DNA from: Dickeya fangzhongdai
GTDB lineage: Bacteria > Pseudomonadota > Gammaproteobacteria > Enterobacterales > Enterobacteriaceae
Reading direction: 5' to 3'
DNA: 64,000 bases
NCBI RefSeq assembly: GCF_002812485.1
Contig: NZ_CP025003.1
Location: 558,001 to 622,000, forward strand
A program made the translations under genes and the position numbers. Positions 9,857 to 18,185 of this stretch are shown here, one piece after another. Numbering within the stretch: position 1 is the first letter of the stretch; every line of letters begins with the position of its first letter. Under the pieces are notes generated by a model. That model was given only the letters and a program-made list of their open reading frames with translations. It ran no database searches and was not told the DNA's origin.

Positions 9857-10950
9857 GCGCGGGAGGAAAGGCGATGGATACACCGGGCCGGATAAACGCT
9901 GCGGGCGAGATAAACATTTCGGGCGAGATAAAAACTATCACCGTGGCAAACACTATGACCGTGGTAAACACCATAACCGCGGTAAAAACCATGACCGTGG
10001 TGGTCGATGCGCTGTCCCGTCAGGGCGAGGGCAACGTGGCGCTGCGGCTGGTGGCGCCTGATGACCAGCCGTTGCCAGCCTTCGAGGCGGGCGCGCATGT
10101 CGATGTGCATCTGCCGGGCGGCGTGGTGCGCCCCTATTCGCTGACGGGCGACCCGGCGGATCGCAGTCACTATCTGTTGTGCGTGCGGCACGATGCGGCG
10201 TCGCGCGGCGGTTCCCGTTACGTGCACACCGCGTTGCGGGTCGGGCAGACATTGGCGATCTCCCCGCCGCGCAACGCGTTCGCGCTGGCGCCGGCCTGCG
10301 GCTATCTGCTGCTGGCGGGCGGGATCGGCATTACGCCGCTGCTGGCAATGGCGCACGCGCTGGATCAGGCCGGTCAGCCGTTCGAGCTGCATTATTTTGT
10401 TCGTCGCCGGTGTGAGCTGGCGTTTCGTGAGCGGCTCAGTCAGGGGTTCCGCCACGGTCACTGTCAGATCTGGTGCGCTGACGAAGGGCATAGCGCGCGC
10501 CGTCGCCTGCCGGGCAGCCTGTATGAGGGGGCCGAGGGCCGACGCTTGTATCTGTGCGGCCCGGCCGGGTTCATGACCCATGCAACCAACGAGGCGCTGG
10601 CGCATCAGTGGCCAGCGTCCGCCATTCACGCCGAAGCGTTTTGCGCCCCGGCGCAGACTCATGCTGATGACGCCGACGGGCGGACGTTTACCGTCGAACT
10701 GGCGTCCTGCGGCCGCACGTTCACCGTGCCGCCGGAGAAAACCATTGCCAGCGTACTGCTGGAGCATGATGTGGCGGTGCCGCTGTCGTGCGAGATGGGA
10801 ATTTGCGGCGCCTGCCTGACGCCGGTGCGCGACGGCAGGCCGGATCACCGTGACAGCGTGCAGTCGGACGCGGAAAAAAGCGCGCCGCAACAACAGATTG
10901 CGCTGTGCTGTTCCCGCAGCCGATCGGCACATCTGGTGATTGAATTGTAG
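9853..10950 (+). CDS. hpxE: Oxygenase reductase (flavin / [2Fe-2S] ferredoxin fusion)
   Basis: A 365-residue phthalate-dioxygenase-reductase-type protein. It has a flavin-binding region (VVRPYSLTGDP), an NAD(P)-binding region (LLAGGIGITPLLAM ... LYLCGPAGFM) and a C-terminal plant-type ferredoxin (CEMGICGACLTPV plus a distal CC). It feeds electrons from NAD(P)H to HpxD. The first 46 residues are oddly low in complexity and encoded by 18-bp and 12-bp tandem repeats. The recognisable domain begins at the in-frame ATG at 9991, so the N-terminus may be an expanded leader, or translation may start there. The upstream start is kept because it overlaps hpxD. Confidence 0.85.
   Translation: MSAGGKAMDTPGRINAAGEINISGEIKTITVANTMTVVNTITAVKTMTVVVDALSRQGEGNVALRLVAPDDQPLPAFEAGAHVDVHLPGGVVRPYSLTGDPADRSHYLLCVRHDAASRGGSRYVHTALRVGQTLAISPPRNAFALAPACGYLLLAGGIGITPLLAMAHALDQAGQPFELHYFVRRRCELAFRERLSQGFRHGHCQIWCADEGHSARRRLPGSLYEGAEGRRLYLCGPAGFMTHATNEALAHQWPASAIHAEAFCAPAQTHADDADGRTFTVELASCGRTFTVPPEKTIASVLLEHDVAVPLSCEMGICGACLTPVRDGRPDHRDSVQSDAEKSAPQQQIALCCSRSRSAHLVIEL
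9903..10005 (+). repeat. Tandem repeats in the 5' end of hpxE
   Basis: Four 18-bp units at 9934, 9952, 9970 and 9988 vary around ACTATGACCGTGGTAAAC and encode TITVAN, TMTVVN, TITAVK and TMTVVV. Just upstream, GGGCGAGATAAA occurs twice (9903 and 9921). The pattern is a small in-frame minisatellite, likely to change length by slippage. Confidence 0.9.
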
Positions 10951-11015
10951 TGGCTGAAGGCAGCGATTGACTGCCGTGGGCGGTGCGTTTACCGCGATCG
11001 TAAGGAGAAACGCAA

Positions 11016-12170
11016 ATGAAAGCGCTGGTAATCGGGGCCGGGATTGGCGGGTTGTGCGCGGCGGCGGCGCTGAAAAAAGCCGGCATGGAGTGCGAGGTAT
11101 TTGAAGCGGTCACCGACATCAAACCGGTGGGCGCGGCCATTTCGGTGTGGCCGAACGGCGTGAAGTGTATGCGATCGCTCGGTATGGGCGACATTCTGGA
11201 CTGCGGCGGCGGCCCGATGCACGACATGGCCTATCAGGATGGACGACGGGGCGACACGCTGACCCGCTTTAGTTTGCAGCCGCTGGTCGATCAGGTGGGG
11301 GAACGCCCTTGTCCGGTGGCGCGCGCCGAATTACAGGGGCAGATGTTGGATCACTGGGGGCGCGACCGGGTTCAGTTCGGCAAGCGTGTTTGTCAGGTGG
11401 AGGAACAGGGCGGTATGGTCCGCGCGACCTTTACCGATGGCTCGGCGGCTCATGGCGACCTGCTGATTGCCGCCGACGGCGCCCATTCAGCGGTGCGCCC
11501 GTATGTGCTGGGGCATGCGCCGGCACGGCGTTACGCCGGGTACGTCAACTGGAACGGACTGGTGGCGATCGACGAAAGCATCGCGCCGGCCCGCCAGTGG
11601 ACCACTTTTGTCGGCGAAGGCAAACGGGTGTCGCTGATGCCGGTGGCGAACGGGCGCTTCTATTTCTTCTTTGATGTGCCGTTGCCCGCCGGGCTGGCGG
11701 AGGATCGCCACAGCGCTTGTCAGGATCTGCGGCGCTATTTCGACGGCTGGTGCGCGCCGGTGCAACGGTTGATCGCACAGCTTGAACCCGATGCCATCAA
11801 CCGGATTGAAATCCACGACATGGACCCGGTGGAACGGCTGGCGCGCGGTCGGGTGGCGTTGCTGGGCGACGCCGGGCACAGCACTACGCCGGATATCGGG
11901 CAGGGCGGTTGCGCGGCGATGGAGGATGCGGTGGTGCTAGGGCAGGCATTGGCGGCGCATCACCCGATAGAGACGGCGCTGCGGCAGTACGAACGCCAAC
12001 GCCTCGATCGCGTGCGCGATCTGGTGCTGAAAGCGCGCAAACGCTGTGACCTGACCCACGGTAAGGTGTGGGAACAGACGCAGGCGTGGTATCAGGAACT
12101 GCGTCAGGAAACCGGCGATCGCATCATCGCCGGATTACGCGACACGATACAGGGCGGCCCGCTGGGATAG
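11016..12170 (+). CDS. hpxO: FAD-dependent urate hydroxylase
   Basis: A 384-residue class A flavoprotein monooxygenase. It has the FAD motif GAGIGGLCAA at residues 7-16, the second FAD motif GDAGHSTTPDIGQGGCAAMEDA near residue 285, and R204 at the position of the urate-contacting arginine in Klebsiella HpxO. It oxidises urate to 5-hydroxyisourate using NADH and oxygen, supplying substrate to HpxT. It follows hpxE by 65 bases in the same direction and may be co-transcribed. AAGGAG precedes the ATG. Confidence 0.93.
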   Translation: MKALVIGAGIGGLCAAAALKKAGMECEVFEAVTDIKPVGAAISVWPNGVKCMRSLGMGDILDCGGGPMHDMAYQDGRRGDTLTRFSLQPLVDQVGERPCPVARAELQGQMLDHWGRDRVQFGKRVCQVEEQGGMVRATFTDGSAAHGDLLIAADGAHSAVRPYVLGHAPARRYAGYVNWNGLVAIDESIAPARQWTTFVGEGKRVSLMPVANGRFYFFFDVPLPAGLAEDRHSACQDLRRYFDGWCAPVQRLIAQLEPDAINRIEIHDMDPVERLARGRVALLGDAGHSTTPDIGQGGCAAMEDAVVLGQALAAHHPIETALRQYERQRLDRVRDLVLKARKRCDLTHGKVWEQTQAWYQELRQETGDRIIAGLRDTIQGGPLG

Positions 12171-12212
12171 GGTGTATCCCATCCCGGAACGACCCGCCCC
12201 GGCGTCGCCGGG

Positions 12213-14561
12213 TCAGGCGTGCGCGGCGGCCGGCGCCTGACGCAGCAGCCGCAGGCCGTTGCCTACCACCAGCAGGCTGGCGCCGACATCGGCGAACACC
12301 GCCATCCACATGGTGCCCATGCCCAGCAGGGTGAGCGTCAGGAACAGCGCTTTGATGCCGAGCGCCAGCACGATGTTCTGGATCAGGATGGCGCGGGTGG
12401 CTTTAGAAATGCGCACAAATTCCGGGATCTTGCGCAAATCGTCGTTCATCAGCGCGACATCGGCGGTTTCAATCGCGCTGTCGGTGCCCATCGCCCCCAT
12501 CGCGAAACCGATATCCGCGCGCGCCAGCGCCGGGGTGTCGTTGATGCCGTCGCCTACCATGCCGGTCACGCCCTGCGCCGACAGCCGTTCAATCTGCGAC
12601 AGCTTGTCTTCCGGCAACAGGTTGCCGCGCGCTTCATCAATCCCCACGTCGCGGGCGATAGCCTGCGCCACGTGCTGGTTGTCGCCGGTGAGCATCAGGG
12701 TTTTTATACCGGCCTGATGCAGCGTGTTGATCGCTTCCTGACTGGAGGGTTTCACCGTGTCGGCCACCGTCATCAGCGCCAGAACCTGTCGCTCGTCGCC
12801 GAGGATGATCGCGGTGTTGCCCGCCTGCTCCAGCGCGGTCAGCCGATCGGTAATGCCGGCGGCCGCATCGCCCAGCCACTGTCTGGCCAGCCGCAGGTTG
12901 CCGAGAAAATAACGCTGTCCTTCAAGCGATCCGGTGACGCCCTGTCCGGCGACGGCGCTGAAATCAATAACATCAAGCAACGGCGTGCCGGCTTCCTGCG
13001 CGGCTCTTGCCACCGCCTGCGATACCGGGTGGTCGGAGCGGCTGGCCAGACTGGCTGCCAGTTGTCGGCAGCGGGCATCGTCAAGATCGGCGACCGCTTC
13101 AAAGCCGGTCTGCACCGGTTTGCCGTGGGTCAGGGTGCCGGTCTTGTCCAGCGCCAGCCAGGAGAGGGCGTGGCCTTTTTCCAGAAATACCCCGCCCTTG
13201 ATGAGAATGCCGCGTCGCGCCGCCGCCGCCAGCCCGCTGACGATGGTCACCGGGGTGGAAATCACCAGCGCGCATGGACAGGCGATCACCAACAGCACCA
13301 ACGCTTTGTAAGTCCAGTCCAGCCAACTATCGTCAGTAAACAGCGGCGGCAGCACCGCCACCAGCAGCGCGCCGAGAAATACCAGCGGGGTGTAGACGCG
13401 GGCGAACTGGTCGACAAACCGCTGCGTCGGCGCTTTGGTTCCCTGCGCCTGTTCCACCGCGTGAATAATCCGCGCCAGCGTGGTATTGGCCGCCGCCGTC
13501 GTCACCCGATATTCAAACGAGCCGCTTTCATTGATGGTGCCGGCAAATACGCTGTCGCCGACACGTTTATCCACCGGCAGGCTTTCCCCGGTAATCGGCG
13601 CCTGGTTGACGGCGGAGTGGCCGCTGGTGATTTCGCCGTCCAGCGCGATACGCTCGCCGGGCCGCACCCGCACGATGTCGCCCGGCGCGACGGTTTTGGC
13701 CTCCACCTCGCGCCAGTCGCCATCCGGCTGCTGTACGGTGGCGGTGTCCGGCGCCAGATTCATCAGCCCGGCGATAGCGTTGCGGGCTCTGTCCAGCGAG
13801 CGCGCCTCGATGTGCTCGGCAAGGGTAAACAGCACCATCACCATCGCCGCTTCCGGCCACTGTTGCAGGAACAGTGCGCCGGTTACCGCGATACTCATCA
13901 GCGCATTGATGTTCAGGTTGCCGGTGCGAAGGGCAATCCAGCCTTTGCGGTAGGTGGTCAGCCCGCTGGCCGCCACGGCGAGAATCGCCAGCACCGCGGC
14001 CCACCATTCGGGCAGCCCGGTCCATTCCACCGCTTCCGCGGCGGCGGCGGCCACCACCGCTAGCCCCAGCGGCCACCAGGACTTTTTCGGCTCCGGCGGC
14101 AGGGGCGAACGGTCGTCCCCGGTGCGTACTTCGGGTTCAAAACCTAACGTGCGGATAGCGGCCAGCACCTTATCCAGCGCGTCGTAACGGTGGGTGACGG
14201 TCATCACCCGCTGCATCAGGTTGAACTCCAGCGCGCTCACTTCCGGCAGGGTGTCGAGTTTTTTACGCAGCATCGTTTCTTCGGTCGGGCAGTCCATCTG
14301 CATGATGCGGATCGGCGTACGCTGCTGGTCGCCGATGCGCTCCGCGCCAGCCAGCGTTGCGGTCGGCTGGGCCGGTGCCGGATGGTCGCAGCAGTGATTG
14401 GAGCACGATTGCCCGCTTTGCGGGTTACCCGCGGTTTTTAGCGCGGCCTGACCCAGTCCGGCGTGAGCGTGCGGGTGTGATCGGAACAGGGCCTTGCCCG
14501 GTTTTTCCAGCGCGACAGGCTGGAACTGACGCGGAGAAGTGGGTGAATGTTTCTCTGACAT
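12213..14561 (-). CDS. Zn/Cd/Pb-translocating P1B-type ATPase
   Basis: A 782-residue heavy-metal exporter. The histidine/cysteine-rich N-terminus (SHPHAHAG; CSNHCCDH) leads into a heavy-metal-associated domain with a reduced MDCPTEE motif. Then come eight predicted membrane segments, the intramembrane metal site CPC (VIACPCALV), the phosphorylation motif DKTGTLT, the TGES loop, and GDGINDTPAL near the C-terminus. It pumps divalent soft metals out of the cytoplasm. The family is called ZntA in enterics and CadA in pseudomonads; the adjacent CadR-like regulator and the MDCPTEE motif favour the CadA-like branch. It is divergent from that regulator and shares an operator with it. Confidence 0.93.
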   Translation of the reverse strand: MSEKHSPTSPRQFQPVALEKPGKALFRSHPHAHAGLGQAALKTAGNPQSGQSCSNHCCDHPAPAQPTATLAGAERIGDQQRTPIRIMQMDCPTEETMLRKKLDTLPEVSALEFNLMQRVMTVTHRYDALDKVLAAIRTLGFEPEVRTGDDRSPLPPEPKKSWWPLGLAVVAAAAAEAVEWTGLPEWWAAVLAILAVAASGLTTYRKGWIALRTGNLNINALMSIAVTGALFLQQWPEAAMVMVLFTLAEHIEARSLDRARNAIAGLMNLAPDTATVQQPDGDWREVEAKTVAPGDIVRVRPGERIALDGEITSGHSAVNQAPITGESLPVDKRVGDSVFAGTINESGSFEYRVTTAAANTTLARIIHAVEQAQGTKAPTQRFVDQFARVYTPLVFLGALLVAVLPPLFTDDSWLDWTYKALVLLVIACPCALVISTPVTIVSGLAAAARRGILIKGGVFLEKGHALSWLALDKTGTLTHGKPVQTGFEAVADLDDARCRQLAASLASRSDHPVSQAVARAAQEAGTPLLDVIDFSAVAGQGVTGSLEGQRYFLGNLRLARQWLGDAAAGITDRLTALEQAGNTAIILGDERQVLALMTVADTVKPSSQEAINTLHQAGIKTLMLTGDNQHVAQAIARDVGIDEARGNLLPEDKLSQIERLSAQGVTGMVGDGINDTPALARADIGFAMGAMGTDSAIETADVALMNDDLRKIPEFVRISKATRAILIQNIVLALGIKALFLTLTLLGMGTMWMAVFADVGASLLVVGNGLRLLRQAPAAAHA

Positions 14562-14596
14562 GGTTGATTCCTGTTCGGGGTTTTGTTGTAGTAAAA

Positions 14597-14617
14597 ACCC
14601 TGTAGCAACTACAGGGT
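14597..14617. promoter_or_regulatory. MerR/CadR operator between the metal ATPase and its regulator
   Basis: A perfect palindrome has 9-bp arms ACCCTGTAG and CTACAGGGT around 3 bases. Read on the minus strand, TTGACC precedes it and a TACTAC -10 candidate follows after about 20 bases. This is the over-long spacer typical of promoters activated by MerR-family proteins through DNA untwisting. Confidence 0.88.
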
Positions 14618-14631
14618 CAAGGGGGAATCAC

Positions 14632-15063
14632 ATGAAAATTGGCGATCTGGCGAAAGTGGCCAACACCACACCGGAAACCATTCGTTTTTATGAGAAGAAA
14701 GGGCTATTGCCGGAACCGGAGCGAACCGAAGGGAACTACCGCTACTACCATCAGTTTCATGTCGACCGGCTGCGGTTTATCCGCAACTGCCGCTCGCTGG
14801 ACATGAACCACGATGAAATTCGCGCCCTGATTGCGCTGAGCGAGCAACCGGCCGCCAGTTGCGAGGGGGTGAACGTGTTGCTGAACGAACATCTGGGGCA
14901 CGTGGAGGCGCGCATTGCGGAGTTGCAGCAACTGAAAGCGCAACTGATGCACATCAGCCAGCGCTGTCAGGTCACGCAGACGGTGGACGGTTGCGGCATC
15001 CTGCACGGTTTGTCTGTGCTGGAGCCGGAGGACAGCGGCACCGGTCATACGCATTTGGGGTGA
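14632..15063 (+). CDS. cadR: MerR-family Cd(II)/Pb(II)-responsive regulator
   Basis: A 143-residue MerR regulator. The helix-turn-helix begins at MKIGDLAKVANTTPETIRFYEKKGLL, followed by a dimerisation coiled coil. Metal-binding cysteines are seen in EQPAASCEGV, SQRCQV and VDGCGILHG, and the tail is histidine-bearing. This matches CadR/PbrR proteins, which sense Cd, Pb or Zn and activate the efflux ATPase. The start at 14632 is set by similarity to the family and the GGGGGAATCAC ribosome site. It lies divergent from the ATPase with the operator between them. Confidence 0.9.
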   Translation: MKIGDLAKVANTTPETIRFYEKKGLLPEPERTEGNYRYYHQFHVDRLRFIRNCRSLDMNHDEIRALIALSEQPAASCEGVNVLLNEHLGHVEARIAELQQLKAQLMHISQRCQVTQTVDGCGILHGLSVLEPEDSGTGHTHLG

Positions 15064-15091
15064 ACCTAGCCGCTGCGCGCCGTTGGCCGGG

Positions 15092-16114
15092 CTACGCCGA
15101 CTCCCGTTCGATAAGCTGAAAGCCGATGTCGACAATGGCGCCGTTGCGGTCATCACCTGCGATGCTGTCTGCCAGTAAGGTGGCCGCCCGCCGGCCCATT
15201 TCCCGTCTGTCGATACCGACCGTGGTGAGCGACGGACGGTTGCTGGCGGCAAAATCCAGATCGCCGAACCCCATCACCGCCAGATCCTGCGGAACACGCA
15301 GGCCACGGCTTTCCGCTTCCATGATCGCGCCCTGCGCCAGCGTGTCCGAACTGCAGACGACAATGTCGGGATGACTCTGCGCCAGCAACTGGCTGACCCC
15401 ATGCCGGCCAAATGCCAGCGTGGCGGGCAGGGGCGCGTCGATGCAGGCTGGCTGGGGCGCGCCGTCGCGGGCCAGTGCGTCGCACAAACCGGTTTTGCGC
15501 CTCGCGGCGCGCGGGTCTGCCGTCCAGATCAGACCCGGGCGTTGATACCCTTTCCGGCGGATATACTCGCCGATCGCCAGCCCGACTTTTTCATGAGAAA
15601 ACCCCACCAACATATCCAGCGGCGTTGGCGTGAGATCCCAGATTTCCACCACTGGAACCGCGGCGTTCAGCATGATTTTCCTGAGCGCCGGCGAGTGATG
15701 GATGCCGGTCAGCACCACGCCGTCAGGGCGGCGCGACAGCAGCGTCGCCACCAGTTCCTCCTCGGCCTGTTGCGTGTATCCCGCCACACAAAGCAGCATG
15801 TGATAACCGCGCTGCGCCAGCTCGTCGCTGATGGCCTGAATGGTATCGACAAACATGTTGTTATTGATTTGCGGCACCACAACGGCGATCAGTTTGCTGC
15901 GCCGGGAGGCCAGCCCGCCCGCCAGCGCGTTCGGAATATACCCGGTGGCGCGCACCGCTTCCTGCACCTTTTCGATGGTTTTGGCGCGCACCAGCGCCGG
16001 GGTGTTGAGCGCGCGGCTGACCGTCATGGAAGAGAGCCCCGCCGCCCGGGCGACGTCATCCAGCGTTGGCGCACGCGTTGCGGCGGCATGTCGGGGTGTT
16101 TTTTTGGTACTCAC
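15092..16114 (-). CDS. LacI-family transcriptional regulator
   Basis: A 340-residue LacI-type repressor. The N-terminal helix-turn-helix and hinge (TLDDVARAAGLSSMTVSRALNTP ... IPNALAGGLASRR) are followed by a sugar-binding effector domain (KLIAVVVPQINNNMFVDTIQ). It is similar in style to GntR-type LacI members that sense sugar acids. It is divergent from the talarate/galactarate dehydratase gene, so it probably represses it, and an LacI-like palindrome lies near that gene's start. The inducer is inferred to be an aldarate or related sugar acid. Confidence 0.88.
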   Translation of the reverse strand: MSTKKTPRHAAATRAPTLDDVARAAGLSSMTVSRALNTPALVRAKTIEKVQEAVRATGYIPNALAGGLASRRSKLIAVVVPQINNNMFVDTIQAISDELAQRGYHMLLCVAGYTQQAEEELVATLLSRRPDGVVLTGIHHSPALRKIMLNAAVPVVEIWDLTPTPLDMLVGFSHEKVGLAIGEYIRRKGYQRPGLIWTADPRAARRKTGLCDALARDGAPQPACIDAPLPATLAFGRHGVSQLLAQSHPDIVVCSSDTLAQGAIMEAESRGLRVPQDLAVMGFGDLDFAASNRPSLTTVGIDRREMGRRAATLLADSIAGDDRNGAIVDIGFQLIERESA

Positions 16115-16346
16115 AGTGAGCCTGACCCTTGTGTTATTCGGTGGCGTCCGTTTCGTGGATTATTGGTGAAGCCGTGTGCTTTTTCCAGCGCGGCGCGGCG
16201 GCACGCGCCCGCACCTGATATTACGCGGCAAGGCTTGGTGTTGGCGCTATCATTTTATTGTGCAACTTGCCATAAATATCCGGATTGTGATCGTTTGTAC
16301 AAAATAGATTCAATGCAGTGGTGCTTTATCGGTATCTTCGCTATTG

Positions 16347-16362
16347 ATGTTAGCGCAAACAT
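16347..16362. promoter_or_regulatory. LacI-type operator before the talarate dehydratase gene
   Basis: ATGTTAGCGCAAACAT is a near-perfect 16-bp inverted repeat (one mismatched pair) centred on GC, the usual geometry for LacI-family operators. It ends 22 bases before the dehydratase start. A weak CRP-like sequence (TGTGA-N6-GTACA) lies at 16286-16301. Confidence 0.7.
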
Positions 16363-16384
16363 TTTACCTGATGAGGGCCATGCC

Positions 16385-17584
16385 ATGTCGTTAAGCGCAA
16401 ATTCAGATGCCGTTTCCTATGCCAGCGTTACCGGCGTCAAAACCGCGGCGGAAACCGGCGACCGTATTGAGTGGGTTAAATTGTCGCTGGCGTTGCTGCC
16501 GCTGGCGACGCCGGTGAGCGACGCCAAGGTGCTTACCGGGCGCCAGAAGCCCCTGACCGAAGTGGCGATTATCATCGCGGAGATTCGTTCCCGCGATGGG
16601 TTTGAAGGGGTCGGGTTCAGTTACTCCAAGCGTGCGGGCGGCCAGGGTATTTATGCGCATGCGAAAGAGATTGCCGATAATCTGCTGGGGGAAGACCCGA
16701 ACGATATCGATAAAATCTACAGCAAACTGCTGTGGGCCGGCGCCTCGGTGGGGCGCAGCGGCATGGCCGTGCAGGCCATTTCTCCTATCGACATTGCGCT
16801 TTGGGACATGAAAGCCAAGCGCGCGGGGCTGCCGCTGGCGAAATTACTGGGCGCGCACCGGGATTCCGTTCAGTGCTACAACACCTCCGGCGGCTTTCTG
16901 CATACCCCGCTGGAACAGGTGCTGAAGAACGTGGCTTTCTCGCGGGAGAGCGGCATCGGCGGCATCAAGCTGAAAGTCGGACAGCCCAACACCGCGGAGG
17001 ATATCCGCCGTCTGACCGCGGTCCGCGAGGCGCTGGGCGATGATTTCCCGTTAATGGTGGATGCCAACCAGCAGTGGGATCGTGAAACCGCGATCCGCAT
17101 GGGGCGCAAAATGGAGGCTTTCAACCTGATCTGGATTGAAGAGCCGCTGGACGCCTACGATGTGGAAGGCCACGCGCAGCTGGCTGCGGCCCTCGACACA
17201 CCGATCGCCACCGGGGAAATGCTCACCAGTTTCCGGGAACATGAGCAGTTGATTTTGGGCAACGCCAGCGATTTTGTGCAGCCGGACGCGCCGCGCGTGG
17301 GCGGTATTTCGCCGTTCCTGAAAATCATGGATCTGGCGGCGAAACACGGCCGTAAGCTGGCGCCGCATTTTGCGATGGAGGTGCATTTGCATCTGGCCGC
17401 CGCCTACCCGCTGGAACCCTGGCTGGAACATTTTGAATGGCTCAACCCGCTGTTTAACGAGCAGCTTGAACTGCGCGACGGACGCATGTGGGTGTCGGAT
17501 CGTCACGGTCTGGGCTTCACCCTGAGCGAGCAGGCTCGCAAATGGACGCAACTGAGCTGTGAATTCGGCAACTATGCCGGGTAA
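16385..17584 (+). CDS. L-talarate/galactarate dehydratase (enolase superfamily)
   Basis: A 399-residue mandelate-racemase-type enzyme, near-identical in feel to Salmonella talarate/galactarate dehydratase. Catalytic residues fit: K195-x-K197 in KLKVGQ, then metal ligands in MVDANQQW, WIEEPLD and ATGEMLTS, and a histidine in LAPHFAMEV. It dehydrates L-talarate and m-galactarate to 5-keto-4-deoxyglucarate in the cytoplasm. The ATG at 16385 follows GATGAGGG and is preferred over the much longer upstream open frame, which runs through the LacI gene. No transporter or downstream aldolase is adjacent. Control by the divergent LacI regulator is inferred. Confidence 0.93.
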   Translation: MSLSANSDAVSYASVTGVKTAAETGDRIEWVKLSLALLPLATPVSDAKVLTGRQKPLTEVAIIIAEIRSRDGFEGVGFSYSKRAGGQGIYAHAKEIADNLLGEDPNDIDKIYSKLLWAGASVGRSGMAVQAISPIDIALWDMKAKRAGLPLAKLLGAHRDSVQCYNTSGGFLHTPLEQVLKNVAFSRESGIGGIKLKVGQPNTAEDIRRLTAVREALGDDFPLMVDANQQWDRETAIRMGRKMEAFNLIWIEEPLDAYDVEGHAQLAAALDTPIATGEMLTSFREHEQLILGNASDFVQPDAPRVGGISPFLKIMDLAAKHGRKLAPHFAMEVHLHLAAAYPLEPWLEHFEWLNPLFNEQLELRDGRMWVSDRHGLGFTLSEQARKWTQLSCEFGNYAG

Positions 17585-18185
17585 CGTCTGGCCCGGTTGT
17601 CAGTGACGTTTGAGATGCCGCCTCGCATTGCCGCTTCGCATAGCGTATAGCACATAGCGTATAGAACATAGCAACCGGGGGGCGGCAGACGAACGAAACG
17701 ATGCGTATTCCTGCGGTTTTCTTCCCTGATTCGCTGGACAGGGAAGAAAACCGGCGACGGCATCATGAATATCAAGACGAATGTAGCGTTTATCCATCAC
17801 CTGTATCTGAGCGGCTATACCCCAAATAATTCGAGTGGCGCGTGCAGATTACAGATATGACCAGACCCGAATCATTTTCTGCACCTCCTGGCTACCGCAG
17901 CATGATTGGTGAAATTTTATTCTTTATCGATCACGTAAAAATAATTATTAATTATAAATATTATTATATAAATAATAATACAATAAATAATTGCAGTTAA
18001 ATTACTAACGTGAACATTTATATTTTATAAATTAATAATCATTGTGGAAAATACTGAGATTTTTTGTATTTTAATAAATTTTTTTTGAGATTCTTCTGAT
18101 TGTTATTTTAAATTTCGTTTAGGTGATATATTATCCGTCTCGGAGAGGCGTCAATAATAAAAACTTAATGGATTATGATTAAAAA
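17585..18185. other. Long leader/intergenic region before the exopolysaccharide operon
   Basis: This 601-base stretch has no credible gene. It holds a 14-bp tandem repeat (CATAGCGTATAG core, 17639-17672), a perfect 15-bp-stem hairpin (17714-17753), and a partial copy of a dispersed enterobacterial sequence, CCCCAAATAATTCGAGT, near 17820. From about 17930 it is extremely AT-rich up to the first gene. The AT-rich part probably carries the operon promoter and may bind H-NS. No RfaH ops element (GGCGGTAG) was seen. Confidence 0.7.
17714..17753. repeat. Perfect 15-bp inverted repeat
   Basis: The arms CGGTTTTCTTCCCTG and CAGGGAAGAAAACCG are exactly complementary around a 10-base loop. It is not followed by a T-run, so it is not a classical terminator for the dehydratase gene. 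Confidence 0.9.

Noticed and set aside
9903..10005. Repeats in hpxE considered as a CRISPR array
   Set aside because: The repeats are head-to-tail without spacers and in-frame within a gene.
8783..10932. Minus-strand frames of 366 and 375 codons opposite hpxD and hpxE
   Set aside because: These are shadows of the Rieske oxygenase and reductase genes; no family features.
12219..14063. 614-codon open frame on the plus strand opposite the metal ATPase
   Set aside because: The product is arginine/histidine-rich and low in sense, while the minus strand carries a full P-type ATPase with all motifs. It is a GC-rich antisense shadow.
15371..16384. N-terminal extension of the talarate dehydratase frame
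   Set aside because: The frame happens to stay open through the LacI gene on the other strand; the true enzyme begins at 16385 with a ribosome site and family-typical N-terminus.
17585..18185. RfaH ops / JUMPstart element sought before the exopolysaccharide operon
   Set aside because: No GGCGGTAG-type sequence was found on the coding strand.
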